Source: Metabacillus litoralis
Lineage (GTDB): Bacteria > Bacillota > Bacilli > Bacillales > Bacillaceae
Direction of reading: 5' to 3'
NCBI RefSeq assembly: GCF_007994985.1
Contig: NZ_VOQF01000008.1
Span: 186,001 to 250,000, forward strand
DNA length: 64,000 bases
In this document: one piece after another, positions 53,329-61,335 of the stretch
How the letters are laid out: every line of letters begins with the position of its first letter
Numbering within the stretch: position 1 is the first letter of the stretch
Translations under genes and position numbers: made by a program
Notes under the pieces: generated by a model
Told to the model about the DNA's origin: nothing
Database searches by the model: none
What the model saw: only the letters and a program-made list of their open reading frames with translations

Positions 53329-54468
53329 TCAACTTGTTTCATGAAGTAATGCTAAACCTTTTTGTATTTCCTCTTTTACCTGTTCATCCTTCTCCTTTTC
53401 AAACGCCTTTAGAAGCTCAACTTCAGCAGAAGCATCTCCAATTTTCCCGAGAGCCCATGCAGCTGTACCACGAATGACAGGTCTTGGATCTTGATGAACT
53501 AACATTATTAAGTCTTGCGTAGCAGTTTTATCTTTAAAATGTGCTAGAGCTAATATAGCATTTCTTTGAAGTGGTTTTTTTCCTCGCCACGAACCAGAAA
53601 TATGTCCATATTTCTCTTTGAATTCACGGTTACTAATCGTTAAAAGAGGCTTCAATTTTGGCTTTGCTATTTCAGGATCAGGCTCCATTTCTTCATGAAA
53701 ATGAAAATCCTTTCCTTTGTTAATTGGACAAACAGTTTGACAAGTATCACAGCCATAAATTCTGTTACCAATTTTCGTTCGATATTCATCAGCTAAAAAG
53801 CCCTTCGTTTGAGTTAAAAAGGCGATACATTTTGATGAATCAAGCTGACCTGGTTGAACTAGAGCACCCGTCGGACAAACGTCGATACATTTACGGCAGC
53901 TTCCACATTGATCTTCCATAGGTTGATCTGGTGGGAAAGGGAAATTTGTAATCATTTCTCCTAAGTAAACATAAGAACCAAACTCAGGGGTTATAATCGA
54001 ACAGTTTTTTCCACTCCAACCAATACCAGCTCGTTCTGCAACTGCACGATCTGATAATTCTCCTGTATCCACCATTGATTTTAGTTGAATATCAGGTATT
54101 CTCTTTTTTAAAAACTCCTCTAGCTTCTTTAGCCGATCTCGTAAAACGGTATGATAATCTTGTCCCCAAGAAGCTCGACAAAAAATTCCACGTCGATCTT
54201 CTTTAGTGCTTTTAGGAGCATCTTTAAGCTTTGAAGGGTATGCAAGAGCTATTGAAATAATCGAACTTGCTTTTGGCAAAAGCTTCACAGGTGTAACTCT
54301 TTTTTCGATATCAGGTTCTTCAAATCCTGATTGATAGCCAAGCTCTTGTTGTGTTATTAACCGCTGCTTTAGCTCTTCAAACAAACCTGCACTTGTAAAA
54401 CCTATTTTATCTATACCAATTTCTTTACTATATTCAATTACTTCTTGTTTAAATTGTTCAATGTTCAT
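53329..54468 (-). CDS. queG: Epoxyqueuosine reductase QueG
   Basis: A 379-residue cobalamin- and iron-sulfur-dependent enzyme that performs the last step of queuosine synthesis in tRNA. Two [4Fe-4S] motifs are seen, CGSCRKCIDVCP and CDTCQTVCP. The catalytic region includes DTGELSDRAVAERAGIGWSGKN. A C-terminal HEAT-like repeat (about 300-379) helps bind tRNA. Length equals the B. subtilis orthologue YhbA. It is another cobalamin user in a window that also encodes a B12-binding sensor. Confidence 0.95.
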   Translation of the reverse strand: MNIEQFKQEVIEYSKEIGIDKIGFTSAGLFEELKQRLITQQELGYQSGFEEPDIEKRVTPVKLLPKASSIISIALAYPSKLKDAPKSTKEDRRGIFCRASWGQDYHTVLRDRLKKLEEFLKKRIPDIQLKSMVDTGELSDRAVAERAGIGWSGKNCSIITPEFGSYVYLGEMITNFPFPPDQPMEDQCGSCRKCIDVCPTGALVQPGQLDSSKCIAFLTQTKGFLADEYRTKIGNRIYGCDTCQTVCPINKGKDFHFHEEMEPDPEIAKPKLKPLLTISNREFKEKYGHISGSWRGKKPLQRNAILALAHFKDKTATQDLIMLVHQDPRPVIRGTAAWALGKIGDASAEVELLKAFEKEKDEQVKEEIQKGLALLHETS

Positions 54469-54691
54469 ACTAGTTCCTCCCTTCTCTTTAAATTGAAGTT
54501 TTACTATTAATAATTTGAAGAAACCGCACTGTATTAAGCTTGGTCACACTTTTCTCGACATGAACAACGTTACCTCTAAACAAAAATATCACATTAGAAC
54601 ATTCTTTTTAGAAGCTAGACGAAGCTCAGGTGACGAAATATCACTTCTACTATGGTAAAATAACACCACTATAGTTGTGGAGGTTTAAATA

Positions 54692-55360
54692 ATGGAAATT
54701 GCAATCGATCATATATTAAAGGAATTAAGTCCAGACTTTAAGGTTGGTGTTGTCCATTATAAAGATATTCAAGTATCAGATTCACCACAAATGCTTAAAG
54801 GAAGACTTCATTTGTTTCAGGAATCCCTTTATTTTGATTATGTTGATAAAAAAGTCACTGAAATCCCAGCAATAGCTGAATGGAGAAAATTATTTAAATT
54901 AGTAGGAGCTGATCCAAGTCGTTATCGACCATCTAATGAAGCTTTATATCGTCGAGTACAAAAACAGCAATTTCTTAGTAATGTGAATTCAGCAGTTGAT
55001 CTGAATAATTTTCTTTCTCTTCAATATCAGCTTCCTCTTGGAATTTATGATTACGATAAACTGTCAGGTGATACGGTTACAATTAAAATTGGGACAAGCA
55101 GCGATTCATATACCGCCATTAATGAACGTGATATAACATTATCAAATAAAATACTTACTCAAGACGATATTGGAGCATTTGGCAGTCCATATCTCGATTC
55201 TAAACGAACCGCTGTAACATCCAGCACTGTCAATGCAATTCATTTTATTTATTTTCAGCCTTCATTTCACAGTGAAGAAGCTAATCAATTATTACAAAGT
55301 TTATCAAAAATGTTCACTCAAATCCATGGAGGAGTTAGCAATTATAGCGTTATCACTTAA
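54692..55360 (+). CDS. B3/B4 tRNA-binding-domain protein
   Basis: A 222-residue protein made of the B3/B4 domain found in phenylalanyl-tRNA synthetase beta chains. Marker sequence WRKLFKLVGADPSRYRPSNEALYRRV and NFLSLQYQLPLGIYDYDKL are typical. Free-standing members have been suspected of editing mischarged tRNA or amino acids, but function is unproven. The ribosome site GGAGG is 8-9 nt before the ATG. Confidence 0.88.
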   Translation: MEIAIDHILKELSPDFKVGVVHYKDIQVSDSPQMLKGRLHLFQESLYFDYVDKKVTEIPAIAEWRKLFKLVGADPSRYRPSNEALYRRVQKQQFLSNVNSAVDLNNFLSLQYQLPLGIYDYDKLSGDTVTIKIGTSSDSYTAINERDITLSNKILTQDDIGAFGSPYLDSKRTAVTSSTVNAIHFIYFQPSFHSEEANQLLQSLSKMFTQIHGGVSNYSVIT

Positions 55361-55518
55361 TTGTGAAGGGCTTATTCTATGATTGTCGATTTTCCCCCAT
55401 ACAGGAATTTGTTATGCCCAAGCTTTACCTAGAAAACTTCTGGTACATGAACCAGTGGAATAACCCATTTACAATTAGTGGTCACTATTCTATTTTGAAA
55501 ATATATGGTTTGAAAAAT

Positions 55519-55567
55519 TAAAAAACGCAATGCCTCGTTTATCTAAGAAACGAAACACTGCGTTGTA
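55519..55567 (-). terminator. Terminator after tRNA-Gly
   Basis: A two-part stem: aacgca with tgcgtt (outer) and tcgttt with aaacga (inner), followed on the minus strand by TTTTTTAATTTTTC. Confidence 0.8.
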
Positions 55568-55577
55568 ACCATATGTA

Positions 55578-55651
55578 TGGAGCGGGTGAAGGGAATCGAA
55601 CCCTCATCATCAGCTTGGAAGGCTGAGGTTTTACCACTAAACTACACCCGC
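55578..55651 (-). tRNA. tRNA-Gly (anticodon UCC)
   Basis: A complete cloverleaf on the minus strand. Acceptor stem GCGGGTG pairs with CACCCGC, D arm GTTTAGTGGTAAAAC, anticodon loop CTTCCAA with anticodon TCC, T arm with GGTTCGATTCC. The CCA end is encoded. It is a single tRNA with its own promoter and terminator. Confidence 0.97.
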
Positions 55652-55667
55652 TTAGGATATGTAATTG

Positions 55668-55696
55668 ATTATAACAAGGCTTTTGAAAAGAAGCAA
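55668..55696 (-). promoter_or_regulatory. Promoter of tRNA-Gly
   Basis: On the minus strand TTGCTT (55691-55696), a 17-bp spacer and TATAAT (55668-55673), with the tRNA start about 17 bp further on. Confidence 0.75.
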
Positions 55697-55981
55697 GATA
55701 AAAAAAGAATTTTGTCGTTTTTTGTCGATAAACCTAAAAAAAATCACTCCCTTAGTATATTACTCTTCTAAAGGATAATCAATAGCTTTCTTCATATTTA
55801 TTATAATTTAGTAATTTGCATTCCTAGTTCTCATCTATTTACAAAACTTTAACATAAGATGATTCTTGTCATTTCATCTAACTATGGACATTAGCCCATT
55901 CTGCAAAACCTCATTCCCATTTTAATAGGTAAATACATATAGTACAGTGAAACATTAACATTTGGGAAGGATGAATGACTA
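55697..55981. other. AT-rich spacer before the Gly-rich gene
   Basis: No gene is visible. The end holds the ribosome site (GGAAGGATG) of the glycine-rich gene. Confidence 0.5.
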
Positions 55982-56341
55982 ATGACATATAGAACAGAAA
56001 GAGCACCCTTTGGATATGGCGGCGGATTTGGAGGATACCCAGGCGGTCCTGGGGTAAGTCCTTTTGGTGGATATAATTATGGTGCTGGCTATGGTGGCTA
56101 CCCTGGAGCTGGTTACGGTGGTGGATACGGTTATCCCGGAACAGGCTTTGGTGGTGGATACGGTTATCCTGGAGCTGGATACGGAACTGGTTATGGTGCA
56201 GGATACGGTACCCCTGGATTTGGTGGCTATGGTGGTGGCGTAGGACCACTAACAACTGGATTATTAGGCCTAGGTGCAGGATTACTCGGTGGAGCAGCTT
56301 TAGATGATGGTCCATTTAATCGTGGCTACTATTATAGATAA
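55982..56341 (+). CDS. Glycine/tyrosine-rich low-complexity protein
   Basis: A 119-residue protein of which most is Gly, Tyr, Pro and Ala in repeats such as GYGGGYGYPG and GAGYG. The tail is hydrophobic (GLLGLGAGLLGGAAL) and ends NRGYYYR. Its base composition is clearly GC-richer than its neighbours. A good ribosome site and a strong terminator support expression. Proteins of this composition in Bacillus are often spore coat, crust or cell-surface structural proteins, but the role here is unknown. Confidence 0.75.
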   Translation: MTYRTERAPFGYGGGFGGYPGGPGVSPFGGYNYGAGYGGYPGAGYGGGYGYPGTGFGGGYGYPGAGYGTGYGAGYGTPGFGGYGGGVGPLTTGLLGLGAGLLGGAALDDGPFNRGYYYR

Positions 56342-56351
56342 TAATTAATCA

Positions 56352-56384
56352 GCAAAAGGGGCTACTTTCTGGCCCCTTTTCTAC
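56352..56384 (+). terminator. Terminator after the Gly-rich gene
   Basis: Stem aaaagggg (56354-56361) with cccctttt (56373-56380), followed by T-rich sequence. Confidence 0.85.
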
Positions 56385-56475
56385 TATAATATATTCGTTT
56401 AAATACCATAATAAATATGAAAATGGTTCCAAGACTTTCCCCTTTTACGATATCCTCTCTTTAATAAAGCACCTT

Positions 56476-56754
56476 CTAAAAAAAGCGAAGAATACCTACA
56501 ACAACCGCTGCTACACTAATCCCTGTTCCAACAATCCACTTCGTTAGCTGTAGCTGACTTTCATATATTTTTTTGTCCATTTCTTTTTTTGTCACATATT
56601 CTTTTTCTGTTAGTATCTTATCAACAAGTGCCCTCACATCATTTTCATCTAAGGTATTTGAATGATGATCTTCGAAGTTCTCAAGCTGATATTCTAACTC
56701 TTTTACTGTAAGCTCTAATTCTTTGAGGCCAACTTCGAATTCTTTTTCCTTCAT
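56476..56754 (-). CDS. Small tail-anchored coiled-coil protein
   Basis: A 92-residue protein: an acidic helical/coiled-coil segment (about 1-60) followed by a C-terminal hydrophobic helix (WIVGTGISVAAVVVGILRFF). This form resembles phage-derived hemolysin XhlA-like or other tail-anchored small proteins; no firm family. The ATG at 56754 follows GGAGG. It is divergent from the next kinase gene. Confidence 0.65.
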   Translation of the reverse strand: MKEKEFEVGLKELELTVKELEYQLENFEDHHSNTLDENDVRALVDKILTEKEYVTKKEMDKKIYESQLQLTKWIVGTGISVAAVVVGILRFF

Positions 56755-56933
56755 AATTCCGCCTCCTTTTAATACCCCTTCTTCTATCATATTCACGAGT
56801 GAGTATTTGTGATAAAACTTGTATCATAACTATTCAAAAAAGTAATTATCTAACCTAGTAAATGTAAAATTGTGTAGCGTATAATATTAATTAGAAAAGA
56901 GCAATCATTACTGTTAACATAAGGAGTCTTTAA

Positions 56934-58145
56934 ATGACTAGTAACGTTTCAGACGATAATGAACTTGAACAACTAAAAAAAGAGAACGATTTGCTTCGCA
57001 GAACACTTGGGCAGATTAAAGGCACTTTTACATATCACGATCAACAGCTTGGTTTAACTGTGAAGAAAGATGAGAAACAAAACATCGAAATAACAAAGAT
57101 GGACAACCATCTTCTAAGCGACTATGGTGGCCTAAAAGAGAGCGAAGGTTTTTTGCCGGCTATTCTTGATTTTGTTCCACATCATATTGTCTTTGTCGAT
57201 GCTAAAGGAATCATAACTTTTTGTAATCAGCAAGCTGCAAAGGATTTGAATGTTGAAAGAGATCAAATAATCGGAAAGCATATACGAGAGTTACTCCAAA
57301 TCCCTGATGAACAAATTGCTGTACTTGAATCAATCAAATCAGGAACAGAATTAAAAAACAAAGAAGTGTTAGATATGAATTATGGAATAATAAACACAAG
57401 GATACTATGGAATCCTGATGGCTCTATAAAGAGAGTGATTGGCACATTTTATTTTTTAAATGTGATTAAAGAAGCTGAAAAACAAGCTTTAGCAGGAAGA
57501 ATTGCTGCTGGAATTGCTCATGAAATTAGAAATCCCTTAACAACTGTAAGAGGTTACTTACAGTTTCTAAGTGAAAGTGATGATAACGAGCATACTAAAT
57601 TATTTTCAAATTTACTTATCCCTGAACTGGATCGTGCCAATAAGATAATTAGTGATTTTTTAAGTATTGCAAAACCAGCCCACACTAAAACGAAAGAGCT
57701 AAATATCTATGAATTTTTGACAGAGTATCTTGGGAAGTTCCTTAAAAGTGAAGCATTATTATATAATGCCAAGTTACACTATGAGCTGCATCCTTTAACA
57801 AGGAAGCTCTCAATAAAAGGTCATCAAGATGAATTGCTTCAAGTATTTATGAATTTACTACGTAATTCAATGCAAGCAAAGAATCATGCACCTTTAGAAA
57901 TTACAATTAAAACTACTGTTAGAGCTCAACATATTCAAATACAATTCATTGATAATGGAATTGGAATTCACACGTCAATTTTATCTCATGTATTTGACCC
58001 TTTCTTCTCAACAAAGGAAGAAGGAACAGGATTAGGATTATCAGTATCCAGAAAAATTATTGAAAATCACGGGGGAACAATGACTGTAGAAAGCGATGTT
58101 AATGGAACACAGTTTTCAATTAGTCTACCTATTTATAATGATTGA
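56934..58145 (+). CDS. PAS-domain orphan sensor histidine kinase
   Basis: A 403-residue cytosolic kinase. A short N-terminal coiled coil (about 8-30) is followed by PAS (about 70-180; ILDFVPHHIVFVDAKGIITFCNQ), HisKA with H196 (AAGIAHEIRNPLTTVRGYLQFL) and HATPase_c (NLLRNSMQA, DNGIGI, GTGLGLSVS). No membrane segment and no adjacent response regulator. The phosphoacceptor sequence is like that of sporulation kinases (KinA-KinE), so it may feed Spo0F/Spo0A (inference). Confidence 0.9.
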   Translation: MTSNVSDDNELEQLKKENDLLRRTLGQIKGTFTYHDQQLGLTVKKDEKQNIEITKMDNHLLSDYGGLKESEGFLPAILDFVPHHIVFVDAKGIITFCNQQAAKDLNVERDQIIGKHIRELLQIPDEQIAVLESIKSGTELKNKEVLDMNYGIINTRILWNPDGSIKRVIGTFYFLNVIKEAEKQALAGRIAAGIAHEIRNPLTTVRGYLQFLSESDDNEHTKLFSNLLIPELDRANKIISDFLSIAKPAHTKTKELNIYEFLTEYLGKFLKSEALLYNAKLHYELHPLTRKLSIKGHQDELLQVFMNLLRNSMQAKNHAPLEITIKTTVRAQHIQIQFIDNGIGIHTSILSHVFDPFFSTKEEGTGLGLSVSRKIIENHGGTMTVESDVNGTQFSISLPIYND

Positions 58146-58163
58146 TTACATAAAAATATAAAT

Positions 58164-58437
58164 GCGGCTGGGATATAAGTATTTAAGCTAGTGATAAACC
58201 CGAAATATTAGGAAATATTTCGGGTTTTTATTTGCTGTCTTCAATAGATTTTTTGATTTTGCATACTATTTTTAAGAACTAGTGAAATGGAGCAGAAGAC
58301 ATTTGACTCCTGCGGGTGCAGAGGAAAGGCTGCCCCCGGCGAATCTTATGTATGCAGCTCAATGGAACGAACTTGTTTCTTTCAATTTAACATTTATTCG
58401 TCTTTTTGTATGACATCTTTAATTATGTCCCAGCCTC
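58164..58437. repeat. ~274-bp element with gaggctgggacat termini
   Basis: The left end gcggctgggatataagt and the complement of the right end (gaggctgggacataatt) are inverted repeats. The interior contains a terminator hairpin (58196-58227), which would stop the upstream kinase transcript, and a degenerate copy (58280-58370) of the gtgaaatggagcgg repeat family. The left 100 bp are repeated at 61040-61165. Confidence 0.65.
58196..58230 (+). terminator. Terminator after the PAS kinase gene
   Basis: A 14-bp stem, aaacccgaaatatt (58196-58209) with aatatttcgggttt (58214-58227), with T-run. Confidence 0.88.
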
Positions 58438-58550
58438 ATTTACTAGGGCATCATCATTGACTAATACAATAAATTACACTAAAATAACGTTTGGATACTT
58501 TCAAGTTCTTAAAGTAACTACTGAGTTTCCCTCACGAGGATGTGATTTTT

Positions 58551-59414
58551 TTGGACGCTAAAAGAAAACTTATTATTGAAACAGCAACCACTATTTTTGC
58601 TGAGAAAGGCTACCATACAACTTCCGTACAGGAAATTGCTGAAAAATGCTCTATGTCTAAAGCTTCTCTATATAAGCTTTTTACTTCAAAGGAAGATCTG
58701 TTTATCGCCGTATTTGAATACCATCAAAACATCATGTTTGAAAAAGCTTCTACCTACTCTTTTGATCCTTCGTTAACACCTAAGGAGCTTTTAATTAAGC
58801 AACTTTGTACTCAGATCGAAGACTTTATTGATCGCAAGGATTTTATCATGATGCAAATAAAGGAAATTCCAGTAACTGAAAACAACAAGCTTAAGGATAT
58901 CTTGATTAAAGTAAGGTCTCGTATTGTATTGTGGCAAAAAAATATGCTCATCGGTGCATATGGAGATGAAATTGAGCCTTATATTTGGGATATAACCATA
59001 ACATTACATGGAATCTTAAAAGAATACATCTTACAGGCAAGTGAACATAAGCATGTTGATCGTCATGCAGCTCTTGAAATTGCCACTTATATCGTTGACC
59101 GTTTAGATATCATTTCAAATGACTTAATTAGCGCAAAACCTAAACCTTTATTTACAGAGGAAATACTGAAGTCTTTCCCTTCTCATTCAGATCATATTTA
59201 TAATCACCTGAATAAAATTGCTAAATATATTCAAACTTTAGAAGATCAAACACATCGTGAAAAATTAGCTAACTCTTTGGAGATGTTAAAAAAGGAACTG
59301 AATACAACACAACAAAGGGTTTTTCTTATTGAGGCTTTATTACATTATTTTAAACAAGAAGAGCAGTTAAAAATGACTATTATTGAACTTCAGTCACTGA
59401 TATTAGGAGGATAA
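58551..59414 (+). CDS. TetR-family repressor
   Basis: A 287-residue regulator. The N-terminal helix-turn-helix is IETATTIFAEKGYHTTSVQEIAEKCSMSKASLYKLFTSKEDLF; the long C-terminal part (about 60-287) is helical and larger than in usual TetR proteins (about 200), with a helical extension of some 80 residues. The start is TTG at 58551 because GAGGA is nine nt upstream; a GTG at 58542 is too close. It stands 3 bp from an efflux pump gene, which it very probably regulates. Confidence 0.88.
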   Translation: MDAKRKLIIETATTIFAEKGYHTTSVQEIAEKCSMSKASLYKLFTSKEDLFIAVFEYHQNIMFEKASTYSFDPSLTPKELLIKQLCTQIEDFIDRKDFIMMQIKEIPVTENNKLKDILIKVRSRIVLWQKNMLIGAYGDEIEPYIWDITITLHGILKEYILQASEHKHVDRHAALEIATYIVDRLDIISNDLISAKPKPLFTEEILKSFPSHSDHIYNHLNKIAKYIQTLEDQTHREKLANSLEMLKKELNTTQQRVFLIEALLHYFKQEEQLKMTIIELQSLILGG

Positions 59415-59417
59415 AAC

Positions 59418-61028
59418 ATGTATCATTTAGAACATAAACAAAAGGTCATGATTATGGTTGCTATAATGTCAGCCATGTTCTTTGCAGCTGTTAACATGAC
59501 CATTGTTGGAACAGCTTTACCTAAAATTGTTTCAACAATTGGTGGAATGGAGTATTTTGACTGGGTTTTCACCGTCTACATGCTAACATCAACAATAACA
59601 GCAATGTTAGTTGGTAAATTATCCGATATTTATGGGCGCAAAATCTTTATCTTAATCGGTATTGGGATATTTATGCTTGGTGCATTTTTAAGTGGAACTT
59701 CTAATGACATTATCCAATTAATTTTGTATCGTGGTTTACAAGGATTTGGCGGCGGAATGATTATGTCGAGTGCCTTTACAACAGTAGGAGACTTATTCAC
59801 TCCTCGTGAACGTGGAAAATGGCAAGGATTGCTAGGTGGTGTTTTCGGACTTTCAAGCTTATTCGGACCAACACTTGGCGGTTATATTGTTGATAACTTT
59901 GATTGGCATTGGATTTTTTGGGTTTTCTTACCGATTGGATTCTTCGCTTTTGCTTTAATTCTGCGGTTATATCCGTCTCAAAAAGCAAAAGAAAAAGAAC
60001 CAATAGATTTTCTCGGTTCGATTACATTAACAATTGCTATTATCAGCCTTTTACTAGGCTTCACTTGGGCAGGAGATAAGTATGCTTGGCTCTCTTTAGA
60101 AATTATTGGCTTGTTCTCTGTAACCATCTTTTCAATTATAGGATTTATCTTTATCGAACTTAAAGCTAAAAGTCCAGTTTTACCTCTCTTCCTATTTAAA
60201 AACAGTGTTTTCTCTGTATCAAATATAGCTGGGATGCTCTTAGGAATGGGAATGTTCGGCACAATTATGTACGTACCATTTTATGTACAAGGAGTTCAGG
60301 GGGAATCTGCTACTGTATCCGGATTAGTTGAAATGGTCATGACAGTTTCAATGGTCACATCTAGCATCATTGTTGGAAACTTAATTACTAAAACAGGTAA
60401 ATACAAAATCTTTGCTTTACTTGGCTTAGTCATTATGGCGATAGGCCTTATCCTTAATTCTACATTAGAAGTAGACTCTTCATTAACACGGTTAATTCTG
60501 CAATTGATTGTAGTGGGTATTGGTATTGGAGTGAATATGCCTGTATTTAATATCACTGTTCAAAATGCTGTGAGCCATAAATATTTAGGTGTTGCGACAG
60601 CTTCTATGCAAACATTTAGACAAATAGGTGGAACAGTAGGAGTTGCGTTACTTGGATCTGTTATGGGGAATAAAATGATGAATGAATTGGCTGATAATCA
60701 AGGAGAAAATATTCCTACACCTCCACCAGAAATGGCTGAAACAATGGAAAAGCTACAAAATCCACAAATATTAATGGATACAGAACAACTAGAGGCAATA
60801 CGTGCAGATCTTCCACCTGATATGTTACAAGTATTTGACCAATTTATCAACGTTCTTAAAGAAGCACTAAATACATCATTAACAGTAGTTTTCTTAGTTA
60901 GTGCAGGTATTATCACACTTGCTTTTATCGTAACATTATTCTTAAAAGAAATACCTCTACGAACAACAAATGATAATGAAGAAGAACCGAATAAAGAAAA
61001 AGAGAAAGTTCAAAGTGTTAGTCATTAA
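59418..61028 (+). CDS. DHA2-family MFS multidrug efflux pump
   Basis: A 536-residue transporter with 14 predicted helices (EmrB/QacA type). Motif A is VGKLSDIYGRKIF, motif C-like GPTLGGYIVD and GLQGFGGGMI are seen. It exports hydrophobic drugs in exchange for protons. An extracytoplasmic loop of about 80 residues lies before the last helix (TPPPEMAETMEKLQ...). The ribosome site AGGAGG overlaps the tetR stop, so both are one operon. Resembles B. subtilis YhcA, but the orthology is not certain. Confidence 0.9.
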   Translation: MYHLEHKQKVMIMVAIMSAMFFAAVNMTIVGTALPKIVSTIGGMEYFDWVFTVYMLTSTITAMLVGKLSDIYGRKIFILIGIGIFMLGAFLSGTSNDIIQLILYRGLQGFGGGMIMSSAFTTVGDLFTPRERGKWQGLLGGVFGLSSLFGPTLGGYIVDNFDWHWIFWVFLPIGFFAFALILRLYPSQKAKEKEPIDFLGSITLTIAIISLLLGFTWAGDKYAWLSLEIIGLFSVTIFSIIGFIFIELKAKSPVLPLFLFKNSVFSVSNIAGMLLGMGMFGTIMYVPFYVQGVQGESATVSGLVEMVMTVSMVTSSIIVGNLITKTGKYKIFALLGLVIMAIGLILNSTLEVDSSLTRLILQLIVVGIGIGVNMPVFNITVQNAVSHKYLGVATASMQTFRQIGGTVGVALLGSVMGNKMMNELADNQGENIPTPPPEMAETMEKLQNPQILMDTEQLEAIRADLPPDMLQVFDQFINVLKEALNTSLTVVFLVSAGIITLAFIVTLFLKEIPLRTTNDNEEEPNKEKEKVQSVSH

Positions 61029-61039
61029 ACAGCGTAAAA

Positions 61040-61165
61040 GAGGCTGTGACGTAAGTTTTTAAGCTAATAATAAACCCAAATTATTAGGTGATAGTCCAAT
61101 CTTTCGCCTAATAACTTGGGTCTTTTTTTGCTGTCTTCAATAGAATTTTGAATTTCGCATGACAT
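61040..61165. repeat. Partial copy of the 58164 element
   Basis: gaggctgtgacgtaagttttt and the following ~120 bp (aagcta.t.ataaaccc ... tttgctgtcttcaatag ... gaatttcgcat) match 58164-58260 in the same orientation. It includes the terminator of the tetR-MFS operon. Confidence 0.65.
61072..61130 (+). terminator. Terminator after the MFS gene
   Basis: Stem acccaaattattagg with cctaataacttgggt (about 61074-61122), then a run of seven T. Confidence 0.85.
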
Positions 61166-61239
61166 AACCGAAGAGTCATCCATAGAGAAAAATTATTCAA
61201 CTTATACTACTGTTATTTAATTAGTTTATCTGAAAAAAC

Positions 61240-61312
61240 AAGTCTCCAGCTTAGGTCTCATCCTCTACTCTGTTCCCGTAGGTGCCCTAGTGTCTTTCGC
61301 TCCATTACACTA
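61240..61312. repeat. Degenerate repeat copy in reverse orientation
   Basis: The complement reads tagtgtaatggagcgaaagacact...ctacgggaacagag, matching the start of 29479-29603 and 58280-58370. It is inverted relative to those copies. Confidence 0.6.
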
Positions 61313-61335
61313 ATTCTTAAAAATATAGCTCTTTA

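Noticed and set aside
54469-54691. preQ1 riboswitch upstream of queG
   Set aside because: No compact H-type pseudoknot or conserved preQ1 core could be recognised in the spacer.
55911-56315. 134-codon frame opposite the Gly-rich gene
   Set aside because: It is a shadow of the GC-rich repeats on the other strand; His/Gln-rich translation and no ribosome site.
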